DNA of 64,000 bases from Brevundimonas vesicularis (GCF_027105095.1 NZ_CP114278.1:1364001-1428000); one strand, 5' to 3'; counted from the stretch's first letter, positions 16,640-25,585 are shown. Program-made: numbers and translations. Notes: generated by a model from the sequence alone, not told the origin.

Positions 16640-17818
16640 TCAACCGTGCGGGCGCATCACCACCTTGATGACGCCGTCTTCCTTATCCCGAAACTTTTTG
16701 TACATCTCGGGAGCGTCCTCGAGACTGGCCGGGTGAGTAATTACAAAGCTGGGGTCAATTTCGCCAGCTTCAATGCGTGCCATCAGCGGCGCGGTGTAGG
16801 CTTGGACGTGGGTCTGGCCAGTTTTGATCGTCAGCCCCTTGTTCATCATCGCGCCGAGCGGGACCTTGTCGCCCATCCCGACATAGACGCCGGGGATCGA
16901 AACGGTGCCGCCCATCCGGCAGCTCATGATCGCTTCTCGCAGCACATGGATGCGGTCGGTGGCAAGGCCGACCGTGGCCTTGGCCTTGTCGAGAACCGCA
17001 TCGACCGAGCCATGCCCGGCAGCTTCGGCGCCCACCGCGTCGATGCAGCTGTCAGGCCCGCGGCCCTTGGTGCGGAATTGCAACTCGTCATAGACATTGT
17101 CGACTTCGGCGAAGTTGATCGTTTCGGCACCGCCGGCTTCAGCCATGGCGAGGCGTTCGGGCACTTCGTCGATCGCGATCACGCGACCGGCACCGAGCAT
17201 CAGCGCCGAGCGGATCGCGAACTGGCCGACCGGACCGCAGCCCCAGATCGCGACGGTGTCGCCTTCCTCGATATTGGCATTCTCGGCGGCCATGTAACCG
17301 GTCGGGAAGATGTCCGAGAGGAACAGCGCCTGCTCATCGGTGACATTGTCGGGCACTTTGATCGGGCCGAAATCGGCCATCGGCACGCGCAGATATTCGG
17401 CCTGGCCACCGCAATAGCCGCCCAGCATGTGGCTGAAGCCGAACAGGCCGGCGGGCGAATGGCCCATCGCCTTGATCGCCATTTCGGCATTGGGGTTGGT
17501 CGTGCAGCAGGCCGAAAACAGTCCCTTCTTGCAGAACCAGCACTCGCCGCAGCTGATCGTGAACGGCACCACCACGCGGTCGCCGATTTTGAGGTTCGTC
17601 ACCTCCGAGCCCAGCGCTACGACCTCGCCCATATTCTCATGGCCCAGAATGTCTCCGCTCTCCATGGTCGGCTGATAGCCATCGAGCAGGTGGAGATCCG
17701 ATCCGCATATCGCGCAGGCCGTAACCTTGATGATGGCATCCCGAGGATGCTTGATTTCGGGATCGGCAACGGTGTCTACCCGAACGTCACCTTTTCCATG
17801 CCAACATAGTGCGCGCAT
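16640..17818 (-). CDS. zinc-dependent dehydrogenase, formaldehyde-dehydrogenase-like
   Basis: A 392-residue medium-chain dehydrogenase. The catalytic zinc region is [15 protein letters not shown] and the GHENMGEVV box. The structural zinc site is [15 protein letters not shown]. The Rossmann motif is [10 protein letters not shown] (near residue 190). The sequence follows the glutathione-independent formaldehyde-dehydrogenase-like branch rather than class III ADH. It stands alone between the RM locus and the Tn3 end, outside the FrmR-type promoters seen further right. Substrate is inferred from subfamily and from the three other formaldehyde genes on this plasmid. Confidence 0.75.
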   Translation of the reverse strand: MRALCWHGKGDVRVDTVADPEIKHPRDAIIKVTACAICGSDLHLLDGYQPTMESGDILGHENMGEVVALGSEVTNLKIGDRVVVPFTISCGECWFCKKGLFSACCTTNPNAEMAIKAMGHSPAGLFGFSHMLGGYCGGQAEYLRVPMADFGPIKVPDNVTDEQALFLSDIFPTGYMAAENANIEEGDTVAIWGCGPVGQFAIRSALMLGAGRVIAIDEVPERLAMAEAGGAETINFAEVDNVYDELQFRTKGRGPDSCIDAVGAEAAGHGSVDAVLDKAKATVGLATDRIHVLREAIMSCRMGGTVSIPGVYVGMGDKVPLGAMMNKGLTIKTGQTHVQAYTAPLMARIEAGEIDPSFVITHPASLEDAPEMYKKFRDKEDGVIKVVMRPHG

Positions 17819-17870
17819 TATTGTTCTCCGACGTTATTACCGAAGAGCGCTCAGGATCGGCGATCGTTCC

Positions 17871-17908
17871 GGGGTCATCGCAGAATCTTTTTCCACGCGT
17901 ACGCTAAG
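17871..17908 (+). repeat. Tn3 inverted repeat, left
   Basis: 38 bp, starting GGGGTCATCGCAGAATC and ending ACGCGTACGCTAAG. The last 5 bp include the tnpA stop codon (17904-17906). It matches the complement of the right repeat at all but four positions. Confidence 0.92.
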
Positions 17909-20807
17909 AGCGATTGGTAGATCCCGGTGTGCGCAGCGGCCTGAACCGTTCACGCGGTTTGTCGATCTCACTCCAAAGATAGTCTCCTGTGAGACTGACA
18001 TGCTCCCATCCCAGTGGCGCGACGTGAGCAAGCAACGCGTCCGGCACGTCGACACCGCGGTCGCGCAAGTGGCGGACGGCGCGTTCGAGATAGACCGTAT
18101 TCCACAGGATGATCGCCGACACGATGAGGTTGAGGCCGGAGGCACGGTGTCGCTGGTTCTCGAAGGTGCGATCGCGGAGCTCTCCAAGCCGGTTGAAAAA
18201 GACGGCGCGAGCGAGCGCGTTGCGCGCCTCGCCCTTGTTGAGGTTGGCGTTGGTGCGTCGGCGGAGGTCCGGATCGTCGAGCCAGTCGAGCATGAACAGC
18301 GTGCGCTCAACGCGTCCGATCTCGCGCAGCGCGCGTGCGACCGGGTTCTGCCGCGGATAGCCGGCAAGCTTGCGCAGCATCACTGATGCCCGGACTGTGC
18401 CGGCTCGGATCGATGCCGCCAGGCGCAGGGTTTCGTGCCAGTCGTCCTCAATAGCACAGACGTTGATCGGCCCCGCGATGAGGGGCCGCAGCGTCGGCCA
18501 GCGTGACATATTACCCAGCGCATAGAGTCGGCGTTCGCCGAGGTCGCGGATACGCGGCGCAAATCGGAAGCCCAGCAGATGGCACAGGCCGAAGACATGA
18601 TCGACGGCTCCTGCCGTATCGGTCGTATGTTCCCGGATCGCAATGTCGCTCTCATGGTCGAGCAGGCCGTCGATGACGTGCGCGGCCTCACCGGCATTGG
18701 CAGCGATCACTTTTGTGTGGAACGGCGCAAAGCGGTCGGAAACGTGGGTGTAGAACAGCACGCCCGGATCGCTGCCGTAACGTGCGTTGTGGTCCGCACG
18801 GGCTTCGCCGTGTCCGCCGGCCCGGAAGAACTGTCCGTCCGACGACGAGGTATCGCCCGGTCCCCATAGTCGGCTGAACGGATGGGCATGATGATAGTCG
18901 ACAATAGCGGCCAGCGCGCTGGCATAGGTTTCATCACGAATATGCCATTCGGCGGTCCAAAGCAGCCGCGCATGGGTTAGGCCGCGCGAACTCTCCGCCA
19001 TGCGCGACAGGCCAAGATTGGTGCCATCGGCGAGGATCGCGCCCATGAGCGCGGGCTGGTCGCTTGTTGCCATGCCGCTTCGCGCATGAACAAAACGATC
19101 GGCAAAGCCGGTCCAGGTTGCGACTTCGGCCAGCAGATCGGTGATCCGAATGCGGGGGAGCAATCCGTAAAGACGCGCTTTCAGATCCTCCGCCTCGTCG
19201 GGCGTCGCGCGCCGCAGCGGAGAGACGGTGAGCCGGCCATTGTAGATTGTGGCATCTGGCAACGTGCCGTCGGCCGCAGCGCGTTCTACCTCGTCCAGGC
19301 GCCGGCAGAGTCGATCTCGATGTTGGACGATCCATTCGGAGGCTGAACCAGTCACCGCAAGTCCGAGCTGCCCCTCGTCCCGCATGGTCGTGAATGCTGC
19401 GGACGGCAGCAGATAATCGTCCAAGGTGCGATAGGCGCGGCTGCCATCGACCCAAACTGCACCGGAGCCGAGCCTATCGCGTAGATGCACGAGCACTGCG
19501 ATCTCCCAAGCGCGCCGGTTGAACTTTCCATCAGGGGGAAGAACGGCCTTGCGCCATTTCGGCTTGAGAAAGGAGAGGGGTGCTTTGCCCGGCAGGATCG
19601 TGCGCCCCTCCATATAGACGGTGCGAAGGAGTTCGATGGCGCCGATCAATGGGTCGCCAGCGCGAGCCGTCCGGAAGCGAAACCTGGCAAGAAACGTCGG
19701 TAGGAAACGACGTATCGCCGCATAGCGCTCGACGATCTCGGCAAGGCCGTCCTCACCTGAGCGTGTCAGGTCCTCGGCCGCATGCAGGCTCTGTTCGAGC
19801 GCTGGCCAGCCGATGCGTTCGCCGACGAGCATCAACGCATTGGCCCCGCCGTCCCGGGCATCAAGCAATATCCGGCCGAGCCGGATATGAAGACGCGCGG
19901 TTTCCCTAAACAAGCGGGCTTGGTCGATCAGTCGCTCAGAGCGGGTGCGATCGGCACGGCGGAACATCGCACCCACCAACTTTTCAACCATCTGGATGGC
20001 TGCATCGGTCAGCGCTACCTCCATCTCGATTGCAAAGGCGACAAGCGTGGCAAGACGACGCCGGCTTTCGAGGCGCGTCAAATGCTGCGCGGTCATGATC
20101 GCTGCCTCACGTGCGATGACGGCATATCGACTGGCATGGATGCGTCTCGCCCGATCGGGTTCGATACCAAGTGCGCGGACATGATCGAGACGTTCGACCA
20201 ACGCCTTAAGATTGCTGGCACCCGGCGCTTCCGGCCAGTCGCGTATCCACGCAAGTGGCGAGCGTGTTGCCTCCCCGTCGAGCCGCGGCAGGGCGTCCAG
20301 ACGCTCGATCTGTTCCGGCAACAGATCACGACCAAGCCGGGCAAAGGCTTGTCGTCTTGCGTCCGCACGCGCGACCAAGGCAATGCGCTCTAGGACGGTT
20401 GGGATCGGCAGGACGATGCGAGCACCCCGCAGCTGTTCGACCATCGCAGCCATGATGGCGTCGCAGCGGTCGGTGGACGCCGCGACCTCGCTGCCAATAG
20501 CAAAGGCTTTCGCACGATCGGCGCGTTCGAAGGCACGAAGGCCCAGCCGCTGTTCGATCGCGGCGCGGTGTTCGCGCAGGGTCGTGTCACGGGTGGCATA
20601 ATCTGCAAACACCTCTGGCGCGCATTCGATCTGACGAGCGAGGATTGCCAGCATCGCCAAGGGCGGCACCTCGCCGGGTTCGATCGCCCGTCCGGGATAC
20701 CGGAGGTATCCAAGCTGGACGGCATAGCCGAGGCGGTTGGCGGGACGCCGTCTTCGGAATACCTCTACCAGATCGTCGGGGCCGAGCGTGTATAGCCGCT
20801 CCACCAT
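17904..20807 (-). CDS. tnpA: Tn3-family transposase TnpA
   Basis: 967 residues from the first ATG. It shows the DUF4158-type N-terminal region (NRLGYAVQLGYLRYPGR) and the DDE core of Tn3 transposases (VDYHHAHPFSRLWGPGDTSSSDGQFF, then FYTHVSDRFAPFHTK and HVFGLCHLLGFRFAPR), ending with EHVSLTGDYLW. The homologous sequence clearly continues about 25 codons upstream of this ATG (LSFAQRAALFDPPSDPG), but that stretch has no ATG, GTG or TTG. The true start may be a rare codon such as ATA near 20870, which follows AGAGG. Otherwise intact. Confidence 0.9.
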   Translation of the reverse strand: MVERLYTLGPDDLVEVFRRRRPANRLGYAVQLGYLRYPGRAIEPGEVPPLAMLAILARQIECAPEVFADYATRDTTLREHRAAIEQRLGLRAFERADRAKAFAIGSEVAASTDRCDAIMAAMVEQLRGARIVLPIPTVLERIALVARADARRQAFARLGRDLLPEQIERLDALPRLDGEATRSPLAWIRDWPEAPGASNLKALVERLDHVRALGIEPDRARRIHASRYAVIAREAAIMTAQHLTRLESRRRLATLVAFAIEMEVALTDAAIQMVEKLVGAMFRRADRTRSERLIDQARLFRETARLHIRLGRILLDARDGGANALMLVGERIGWPALEQSLHAAEDLTRSGEDGLAEIVERYAAIRRFLPTFLARFRFRTARAGDPLIGAIELLRTVYMEGRTILPGKAPLSFLKPKWRKAVLPPDGKFNRRAWEIAVLVHLRDRLGSGAVWVDGSRAYRTLDDYLLPSAAFTTMRDEGQLGLAVTGSASEWIVQHRDRLCRRLDEVERAAADGTLPDATIYNGRLTVSPLRRATPDEAEDLKARLYGLLPRIRITDLLAEVATWTGFADRFVHARSGMATSDQPALMGAILADGTNLGLSRMAESSRGLTHARLLWTAEWHIRDETYASALAAIVDYHHAHPFSRLWGPGDTSSSDGQFFRAGGHGEARADHNARYGSDPGVLFYTHVSDRFAPFHTKVIAANAGEAAHVIDGLLDHESDIAIREHTTDTAGAVDHVFGLCHLLGFRFAPRIRDLGERRLYALGNMSRWPTLRPLIAGPINVCAIEDDWHETLRLAASIRAGTVRASVMLRKLAGYPRQNPVARALREIGRVERTLFMLDWLDDPDLRRRTNANLNKGEARNALARAVFFNRLGELRDRTFENQRHRASGLNLIVSAIILWNTVYLERAVRHLRDRGVDVPDALLAHVAPLGWEHVSLTGDYLWSEIDKPRERFRPLRTPGSTNRS

Positions 20808-20889
20808 GCCCGGATCAGAAGGCGGGTCGAACAGCGCGGCGCGTTGCGCAAACGACAGAACATGCCCGACTATCTTGACCTCTTTCTCT

Positions 20890-21010
20890 TTCTAGTCACA
20901 CAACCGCTGGATGATGACGTTCACACGACATAGACTGAGTGACTGGTTAAGTGACGAGCGGCTGCCAAATTCCGGCTTGCGCGGATTTTGTCACGCAGAC
21001 GCTCGTTAAA
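20890..21010. promoter_or_regulatory. res-like region between divergent tnpA and tnpR
   Basis: A roughly 120-bp AT-richer gap between divergent transposase and resolvase genes. It contains related short motifs in opposite orientation (TTAAGTGACGAGCG near 20947 and CGCTCGTTAAAGTGAC near 21001). In Tn3 elements this is where TnpR binds to resolve cointegrates and represses both genes. Subsites were not resolved. Confidence 0.55.
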
Positions 21011-21643
21011 GTGACGGCGCTGATCGGCTATGCGCGGGTGTCGAAGGCGGACGGCAGCCAAGTCATCGACCTCCAGCGCGACGCCTTGGCCAAGGCCGGG
21101 GTCGATCTGGAACATCACCTCTATACTGACGCCGCATCGGGAAAGCGCGACGACCGGCCGGGGCTGGAGGCGTGCATCAAGGCGCTGCGGCATGGCGATA
21201 CGCTGTTGGTGTGGAAGCTCGACCGGTTGGGGCGCGACCTGCGCCATCTCGTCAACCTGGTCGGCGACTTGACCAAGCGCGATATCGGGCTGAAGGTACT
21301 CGCCGGCGAGGGCGCGTCGATTGACACCACCACCGCCAATGGCCGGCTCGTCTTTGCGATCTTCGCAGGGCTTGCCGAGTTCGAGCGCGAGCTGATCGTC
21401 GAGCGTACCAAGGCCGGGCTGGCCGCTGCGCGTGCGCGCGGTCGTACGGGCGGTCGCCCGTTCAAGATGACGCCCGCCAAGCTGCGTCTCGCCCAGGCCG
21501 CGATGGGTAAACCGGAAACCAAGGTCGCCGAGCTGTGCGCCGAACTCGGAATCACCCGCCAGACGCTCTATCGCTTCGTCGGCCCTAAGGGCGAACTGCG
21601 CAATGACGGGCAGCGACTGCTCGACCGGCGCAAGCCAAAATGA
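21011..21643 (+). CDS. tnpR: serine resolvase TnpR
   Basis: 210 residues from a GTG at 21011. The resolvase catalytic domain starts LIGYARVS with the nucleophile Ser11. LVWKLDRLGRDLRHLV and GLAEFERELIVERTKAGL are the invariant resolvase segments. A C-terminal HTH (VAELCAELGITRQTLYRFV) binds res. It is divergent from tnpA. Its stop overlaps the ATG of the ABC permease (ATGA), so resolvase and passenger genes share one transcript. Confidence 0.93.
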   Translation: MTALIGYARVSKADGSQVIDLQRDALAKAGVDLEHHLYTDAASGKRDDRPGLEACIKALRHGDTLLVWKLDRLGRDLRHLVNLVGDLTKRDIGLKVLAGEGASIDTTTANGRLVFAIFAGLAEFERELIVERTKAGLAAARARGRTGGRPFKMTPAKLRLAQAAMGKPETKVAELCAELGITRQTLYRFVGPKGELRNDGQRLLDRRKPK

Positions 21644-22623
21644 ACCGCCTGTTTCGTCAGGATCGGATGATCGCCTCGAACACGATCCGCGCGACTTTCG
21701 CGGGCTGGCACGACCAAGCGATCGCCGCGCTCATGCTGCTTGCAGCGTTAGCGGCCGCCCGCACGTGGTTCGTCGACCGGCCTTGGACGGTTGCGGCATG
21801 GGCGGCGCTCGCTGCGGGCACGCTGATCGGCATCGGGGCAGGACGCCTTGTCAGGGCGCGCCTCGCTTTCCATGCCTTCGACGGGTTGCTCGCGGCCGAT
21901 GCCCTGCACCCGCAGGCACGTCGGCGTTACATGGCGGCATGGCATTGCGTCGGACTGGCGCTGCTGGCCGTGATGACCCTGATCGTGCGCCCTTCGCTGC
22001 TGGTCGTCAGCATGCCCGCCTATTTCGCCGGCATGCTGGTTGCCGGACTGACGGGCAACTTCGGGATGCCGAAGCGCCTCGCTGGCACGGCGCGACCGGG
22101 ATGGACGCTCCGGGCATGGTCGCACCGCCCGATCGCCGGGGTAGCGGCTGCGACGGTCCTGCTCCTGCTGCTATCGCCAGCACGCGCACTGGGCACGAAT
22201 GCGCTGATGGCGGTGGTCGGCATCGGCACGGTACTGCTCGCGCTGACGTTGACCAGCGTCGATGACGCCGTCGTCCGTTTCATGACGATCGCCGGACACG
22301 GATCGCGGCGCATTTTCGTTCACCACGGCAAGGGGATCGCGACCTTCCTTGCCGTGTCGGTGCCGGGATGCTGGATCATACTGGGGCCGGTCGCAGGCGG
22401 CATCGCCGCTGCCGCTTGCGTCGCCATACTGTTGCTCCTGACGCTGCGCGTCCTCGCCTATCGGCTGCATACCAAGCGGTTCGCCGATTTCCTCGTCTCC
22501 ATCCTCACAGGATTGCTCATGCTGGTCGCCTATTCGATGCCGGTGGCCTTGCCCGTCCTCGCGCTCGCGATGCTCTGGCAGCTGCAACGCCGCGGGCGGA
22601 CGAAGACGTGGCTGCTGGCATGA
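21640..22623 (+). CDS. ABC transporter membrane protein carried by Tn3
   Basis: 327 residues, almost entirely hydrophobic, with about eight to ten membrane helices (for example AAWAALAAGTLIGIGAG, LLAVMTLIVRPSLLVV, VPGCWIILGPVAGGIAAAA, VSILTGLLMLVAYSMP). There is no signal peptide, nucleotide-binding site or known permease motif. The immediately overlapping ATPase (ATGA at 22620) identifies it as the membrane half of an ABC exporter by context. Substrate unknown. A bacteriocin- or small-molecule-type exporter is possible. Confidence 0.65.
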   Translation: MNRLFRQDRMIASNTIRATFAGWHDQAIAALMLLAALAAARTWFVDRPWTVAAWAALAAGTLIGIGAGRLVRARLAFHAFDGLLAADALHPQARRRYMAAWHCVGLALLAVMTLIVRPSLLVVSMPAYFAGMLVAGLTGNFGMPKRLAGTARPGWTLRAWSHRPIAGVAAATVLLLLLSPARALGTNALMAVVGIGTVLLALTLTSVDDAVVRFMTIAGHGSRRIFVHHGKGIATFLAVSVPGCWIILGPVAGGIAAAACVAILLLLTLRVLAYRLHTKRFADFLVSILTGLLMLVAYSMPVALPVLALAMLWQLQRRGRTKTWLLA

Positions 22624-23357
22624 ACCTCGCTGTCGCACTGACAGGCGTAACCGTCGAGCGGAGCGAACAGCACGTCGTGCAGGACGTCGATCTGACCGTC
22701 GCACCCGGATCGTGGTTCGGCCTCATCGGCGCCAACGGATCGGGCAAGACCAGCCTGCTGAGAGCGCTTGCCGGCCGGCTGCCCTTCGCCGGCGGATCAT
22801 GCCGGATCGGTGGCGAGGAGCTGGTCGACGATCGTGCCGCTCGCGCGCTGCGTTTCGGTTTCTCTCCTCCTGCGGACAAGCTGCCGGATGCCTTGCGTGG
22901 ACGCGACGTTCTCGAACTCGTCGGCGGGAGCATCGATAATGTCCGCTCCCGCCTGGGAAACCTGCATGAAGCCTTGGGCCTGGCTCCGCTGCTAGACCGT
23001 TGGATCGGCGACTGCTCTGCGGGCATGCGACAGCGGATCGCCATCGCTGCGGCGTTCGCGGGGGGCCACTCCCTCGTGATCCTCGACGAGCCGTTCAACT
23101 GGCTCGATCCCGTCGCGATCTTCGACCTGCGCGAGGTTCTGCGCGACATGGTCGATGCCAGCCTGACGCTCATCACCGCCCTCCACGACCTCGGCACGCT
23201 GGCCTCGGCGTGCGACGCCGGCCTCATGCTCGCCGATGGCAAGGTCGCACTGGCGCTGGGCGAAGACATGCTGCGGATTGCTGCCCAGAATCCCCAGGCG
23301 TTCGAGCGGCAGACGATCGACCGCCTGCGATCCGGATCAGCTACGCCCAACGCTTAG
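22620..23357 (+). CDS. ABC transporter ATP-binding protein carried by Tn3
   Basis: 245 residues with Walker A GANGSGKTS (about residues 37-45), a degenerate signature CSAGMRQRIAIAAA (in place of LSGGQ), Walker B LVILDEPFNWLDP and the H-loop ITALHDL. A typical importer/exporter NBD. It overlaps the permease start-stop by 4 bp. Its TAG stop lies inside the right Tn3 inverted repeat, so the passenger fills the transposon to its very end. Confidence 0.85.
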   Translation: MNLAVALTGVTVERSEQHVVQDVDLTVAPGSWFGLIGANGSGKTSLLRALAGRLPFAGGSCRIGGEELVDDRAARALRFGFSPPADKLPDALRGRDVLELVGGSIDNVRSRLGNLHEALGLAPLLDRWIGDCSAGMRQRIAIAAAFAGGHSLVILDEPFNWLDPVAIFDLREVLRDMVDASLTLITALHDLGTLASACDAGLMLADGKVALALGEDMLRIAAQNPQAFERQTIDRLRSGSATPNA

Positions 23358-23390
23358 CGTACGCGCAGAAAGAGATTCTGCGATGCCCCC
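23353..23390 (-). repeat. Tn3 inverted repeat, right
   Basis: 38 bp, beginning CTTAGCGTACGCG and ending CTGCGATGCCCCC. It differs from the complement of the left repeat at four positions (two adjacent after ACGCG, one in the A-rich middle, one in the final C run). It contains the stop codon of the ABC ATPase. Confidence 0.92.
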
Positions 23391-23582
23391 CTGACGTGGC
23401 TCGCGCAGGAACAGCGTATCACCAGCCACGGCCGCGCCATCCCGGCCGATCCGCTGCTGATCGCGGCCGTCGCCCGCTGCGCAGGCCTGCTCGATGCGCT
23501 CGGCATCCATCTCGGCCCGAATACCCTCTATGGGGCGCGGCTGCGCGGAAATCACGCGAGCGGGGCCGGGTCCGCCCTATAG
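23391..23582 (+). pseudogene. 3' fragment of an unknown gene, cut by Tn3
   Basis: 63 codons in frame directly from the Tn3 end (LTWLAQEQRITSHGRAIPAD, then LDALGIHLGPNTLYGARLRG), followed by a TAG. The composition is protein-like and I take it as the C-terminus of a plasmid protein whose 5' part was lost. No matching N-terminal piece lies left of the transposon. Family unrecognised. Confidence 0.4.
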
Positions 23583-23849
23583 CGGCCGATAGGCGACGCC
23601 GATCCGGTTCTCGGCCGAGTTGCGCCGGCGCAAGGTCGCGGCGATATGGCGCTCGGCCGCCTCGCGATCGGCGAAGGCGTGGGAACGGGCCTGACCGCGC
23701 GCGCCGATCCGGCCCCAGCGGGTTTCCACCAAGATCATGCCGAACAGGTCGAGGCTCGCGGTGATGCTGTAGCCGCGCCGGACGTTGCGGGCCGGGTCAA
23801 GCGCCACCAGCTCGATCGGATCACAAAGCGGGAGAGCTGCGCCATTCAT
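23577..23849 (-). CDS. WGR-domain protein
   Basis: A 90-residue single-domain protein. VALDPARNVRRGYSITASLDLFGMILVETRWGRIGARGQ contains the WGR motif. The remainder (HAFADREAAERHIAATLRRR) is the usual helix after it. WGR domains occur in PARPs and in stand-alone bacterial proteins frequent on plasmids, where nucleic-acid binding is assumed. The ATG at 23849 is the only good start. The end overlaps the 3' fragment at 23391-23582 by 6 bp. Confidence 0.75.
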   Translation of the reverse strand: MNGAALPLCDPIELVALDPARNVRRGYSITASLDLFGMILVETRWGRIGARGQARSHAFADREAAERHIAATLRRRNSAENRIGVAYRPL

Positions 23850-24061
23850 GGCGCAAAGCCTACAAAATCAGGCCCGCGAAGTCCGGCGACATTCCTGAAT
23901 CAGTGCGGGGGCGGTGATTCACAAAAGCGATCAGCGCGCCCGTGGTGCAGATTTCGATACACCGTGTTCAGCCGTTGAACACCGCCCGATCGGCTTGCCC
24001 ATGACCGAGATGGCGAAGCCTGCTAGAAGATCGATGAAGCTGCGCGAACGGAGGGCGGCAC

Positions 24062-24148
24062 ATGGTTCAGGGCATCGTCATCGTCGCCATCCTGGCCGGC
24101 GCCGTTTGGTTCCTGATCCGGCATTTCAAGCGCGGCTGCTGCGACTGA
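24062..24148 (+). CDS. 28-residue small membrane protein
   Basis: An ATG at 24062 with GGAGG 8 nt upstream encodes one hydrophobic helix (IVIVAILAGAVWFLI) followed by a basic, Cys-rich tail (RHFKRGCCD). The layout recalls the FeoB-associated Cys-rich membrane proteins, though no feo gene is nearby. The ribosome-binding site and helix make it plausible. It lacks homology support. Confidence 0.4.
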   Translation: MVQGIVIVAILAGAVWFLIRHFKRGCCD

Positions 24149-24230
24149 GGTTCGGCCTCGCTATTGGGCGGCCTTCAGCTCCGTCGTACAATACACCGGA
24201 TTCTTGGCCTTGGCCGCCCTCCATTCGTCA

Positions 24231-24494
24231 TCAGCGCAACTGGCTGTCCTTGCTGCCCCGGCGATTGATGCCGGTGAAGGTGGGGCGCTTATCGCGTTCG
24301 CTTTGACAGGCGACACAGGTTCTTACGCCGGGTATGGCCGTGCGGCGTTTCGCGGGGATTTCGTCGCCGCACACCTCGCAGTCGGTGCTACCCTCGCCGG
24401 AAGGCAGACGCGATCGGGCGGCGAAAACCGCGTCCATGATCGTTGCATCAATCTGGTCCTGCACCGCACTATCGGGTGCCCATCCATTTGCCAT
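24231..24494 (-). CDS. DksA/TraR-type C4 zinc-finger protein
   Basis: An 87-residue protein. The N-terminal part is helical (DSAVQDQIDATIMDAVFAAR). The zinc finger has four cysteines, C-x2-C and C-x2-C, in DCEVCGDEIPAKRRTAIPG and TCVACQ, with the IPxxR spacing of TraR/DksA. TraR-like proteins bind in the RNA polymerase secondary channel and mimic ppGpp/DksA. Its promoter (24581-24608) carries the same operator-like element as the cydA and adhC promoters, so it is likely part of the FrmR-type regulon. The ATG at 24608 is rejected because it lies in the promoter. Confidence 0.75.
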   Translation of the reverse strand: MANGWAPDSAVQDQIDATIMDAVFAARSRLPSGEGSTDCEVCGDEIPAKRRTAIPGVRTCVACQSERDKRPTFTGINRRGSKDSQLR

Positions 24495-24580
24495 CGCCGC
24501 AAGCTCCTCGATTTTGACCTTGGGGGTCAGATAGTCGGGGGCGCATGGGCCAAGCACGCGACTATCCAGCACAGCACCCG

Positions 24581-24608
24581 AATATAGGGTACTCCCTGCC
24601 AGTATCAA
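24581..24608 (-). promoter_or_regulatory. FrmR-type promoter/operator of the zinc-finger gene
   Basis: On the minus strand TTGATA (24608-24603), a 16-bp spacer and TATATT (24586-24581). The spacer contains most of the operator-like 17-mer ATACTGGCAGGGAGTAC (24605-24589). The geometry is the same as at the cydA promoter. The 5' leader to the ATG at 24494 is about 80 nt. Confidence 0.7.
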
Positions 24609-24621
24609 GGAGTGCGCAAAT

Positions 24622-25518
24622 TTAGCTCAGGACGGATTTATGGGGTTCCAGTGGAGCGGGTAGATCTTCTTCGCCAAGCAGCGACAACATATCCCGCTCG
24701 ATTGTCCGCTTCATCGCATAAAGCGGCAGACAGTTGGGCTCGACGCCGAACGGGTCTTCCAGCTCGTGTCCCAGCGCGTCGAGGCCGAAAAAGGTATAGG
24801 CGGTAAGGAGCACCGGCAGGAGCGTCCACCAGTCGAGTGATCCTGCGAGCGCGAAGGGAAGCATCACGCAAAAGATAATTGCGGTGCGATGAAGCAGCAG
24901 AGAATATGCGAACGGCACGGGCGTCGTGGATATCCGCTCGCAAGCGCCCTGAACCTTGCCGAAGGATCGCATGTCTTCTGCCACGACGGCATAGTGAATC
25001 GGCGTAATGACGCCAGTCTGCTTCAGGTGGAGCAGCCTACGCCCCATACGATCGAGCACGAGGTTGGTGACGTTCGGGCTCTTTGTCGCCGGGCCGATTT
25101 CGACCCACGGCGCAATAGCGGCGATTTCGTCCTCGCCGCGAAGGCGTGCGGTGAGGCCGCAGGCAAAGCCACATATGCTGTGGAGCAACGCTCGCCGATC
25201 CTCGTCAGGGAGAAGCGATGTCTCGCGCGCGAACGAACGGGCCGAGATAATCAGCTCGCCCCATAGCTGCCGCCCCTCCCACCATCGCGCATAGCAGGCA
25301 TTGTTGCGAAAGCTCATGAAGATCGAGAGCGCGATGCCGATCAGGGTGAAAGGGATCGTCGAGATACGCGCGAAAATGCCGGGATGGGCTTGGGCGGCCA
25401 GGATGGCGATCACACTGACGATCGCTATCGCCGCCAGCCTCCGCGCGATGCGCGGCAAGATCGAGCCATGCACGGTGAAAATGATATCTTGGAAGCTCGG
25501 TTGCGATCGAACGATCAT
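24622..25518 (-). CDS. bestrophin-family membrane channel protein
   Basis: A 298-residue protein of the bestrophin/UPF0187 family, with four main membrane segments. Conserved signatures are the N-terminal hydrophobic region, the segment FMSFRNNACYARWWEGRQLWGELI, and FGLDALGHELEDPFGVEPNCLPL near the C-terminus, which includes the acidic cluster. Bacterial homologues form pentameric ion channels. It is the last gene of the cydAB operon (67 bp after the DUF2474 gene, same strand), an association whose purpose is unclear. Counter-ion flux during oxidase activity is one guess. Confidence 0.8.
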   Translation of the reverse strand: MIVRSQPSFQDIIFTVHGSILPRIARRLAAIAIVSVIAILAAQAHPGIFARISTIPFTLIGIALSIFMSFRNNACYARWWEGRQLWGELIISARSFARETSLLPDEDRRALLHSICGFACGLTARLRGEDEIAAIAPWVEIGPATKSPNVTNLVLDRMGRRLLHLKQTGVITPIHYAVVAEDMRSFGKVQGACERISTTPVPFAYSLLLHRTAIIFCVMLPFALAGSLDWWTLLPVLLTAYTFFGLDALGHELEDPFGVEPNCLPLYAMKRTIERDMLSLLGEEDLPAPLEPHKSVLS

Positions 25519-25585
25519 GGTCCGTGGAATGTCCTTCGCCTGTTTGCCGGCATTTCCCTCGGCAGCTCGTCGAAACGAGCTGCCG

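Larger units (their letters stand above)
17871..23390. mobile_element. Tn3-family transposon with an ABC-transporter passenger
   Basis: A 5520-bp element with 38-bp terminal inverted repeats (17871-17908 and 23353-23390) that begin GGGG and end in the canonical ACGCTAAG. It contains tnpA (leftward), a res-like intergenic region, tnpR, and a two-gene ABC transporter. No 5-bp target duplication is seen (GTTCC left, CTGAC right), which suggests deletion or recombination after insertion. Both outermost genes end inside the inverted repeats. Confidence 0.9.

Noticed and set aside
17866..23395. 5-bp target duplication of the Tn3 element
   Set aside because: Left flank GTTCC and right flank CTGAC differ.
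24495..24608. Longer start for the zinc-finger protein at 24608
   Set aside because: That ATG lies in the -35 element of the promoter and the added residues have no family similarity.
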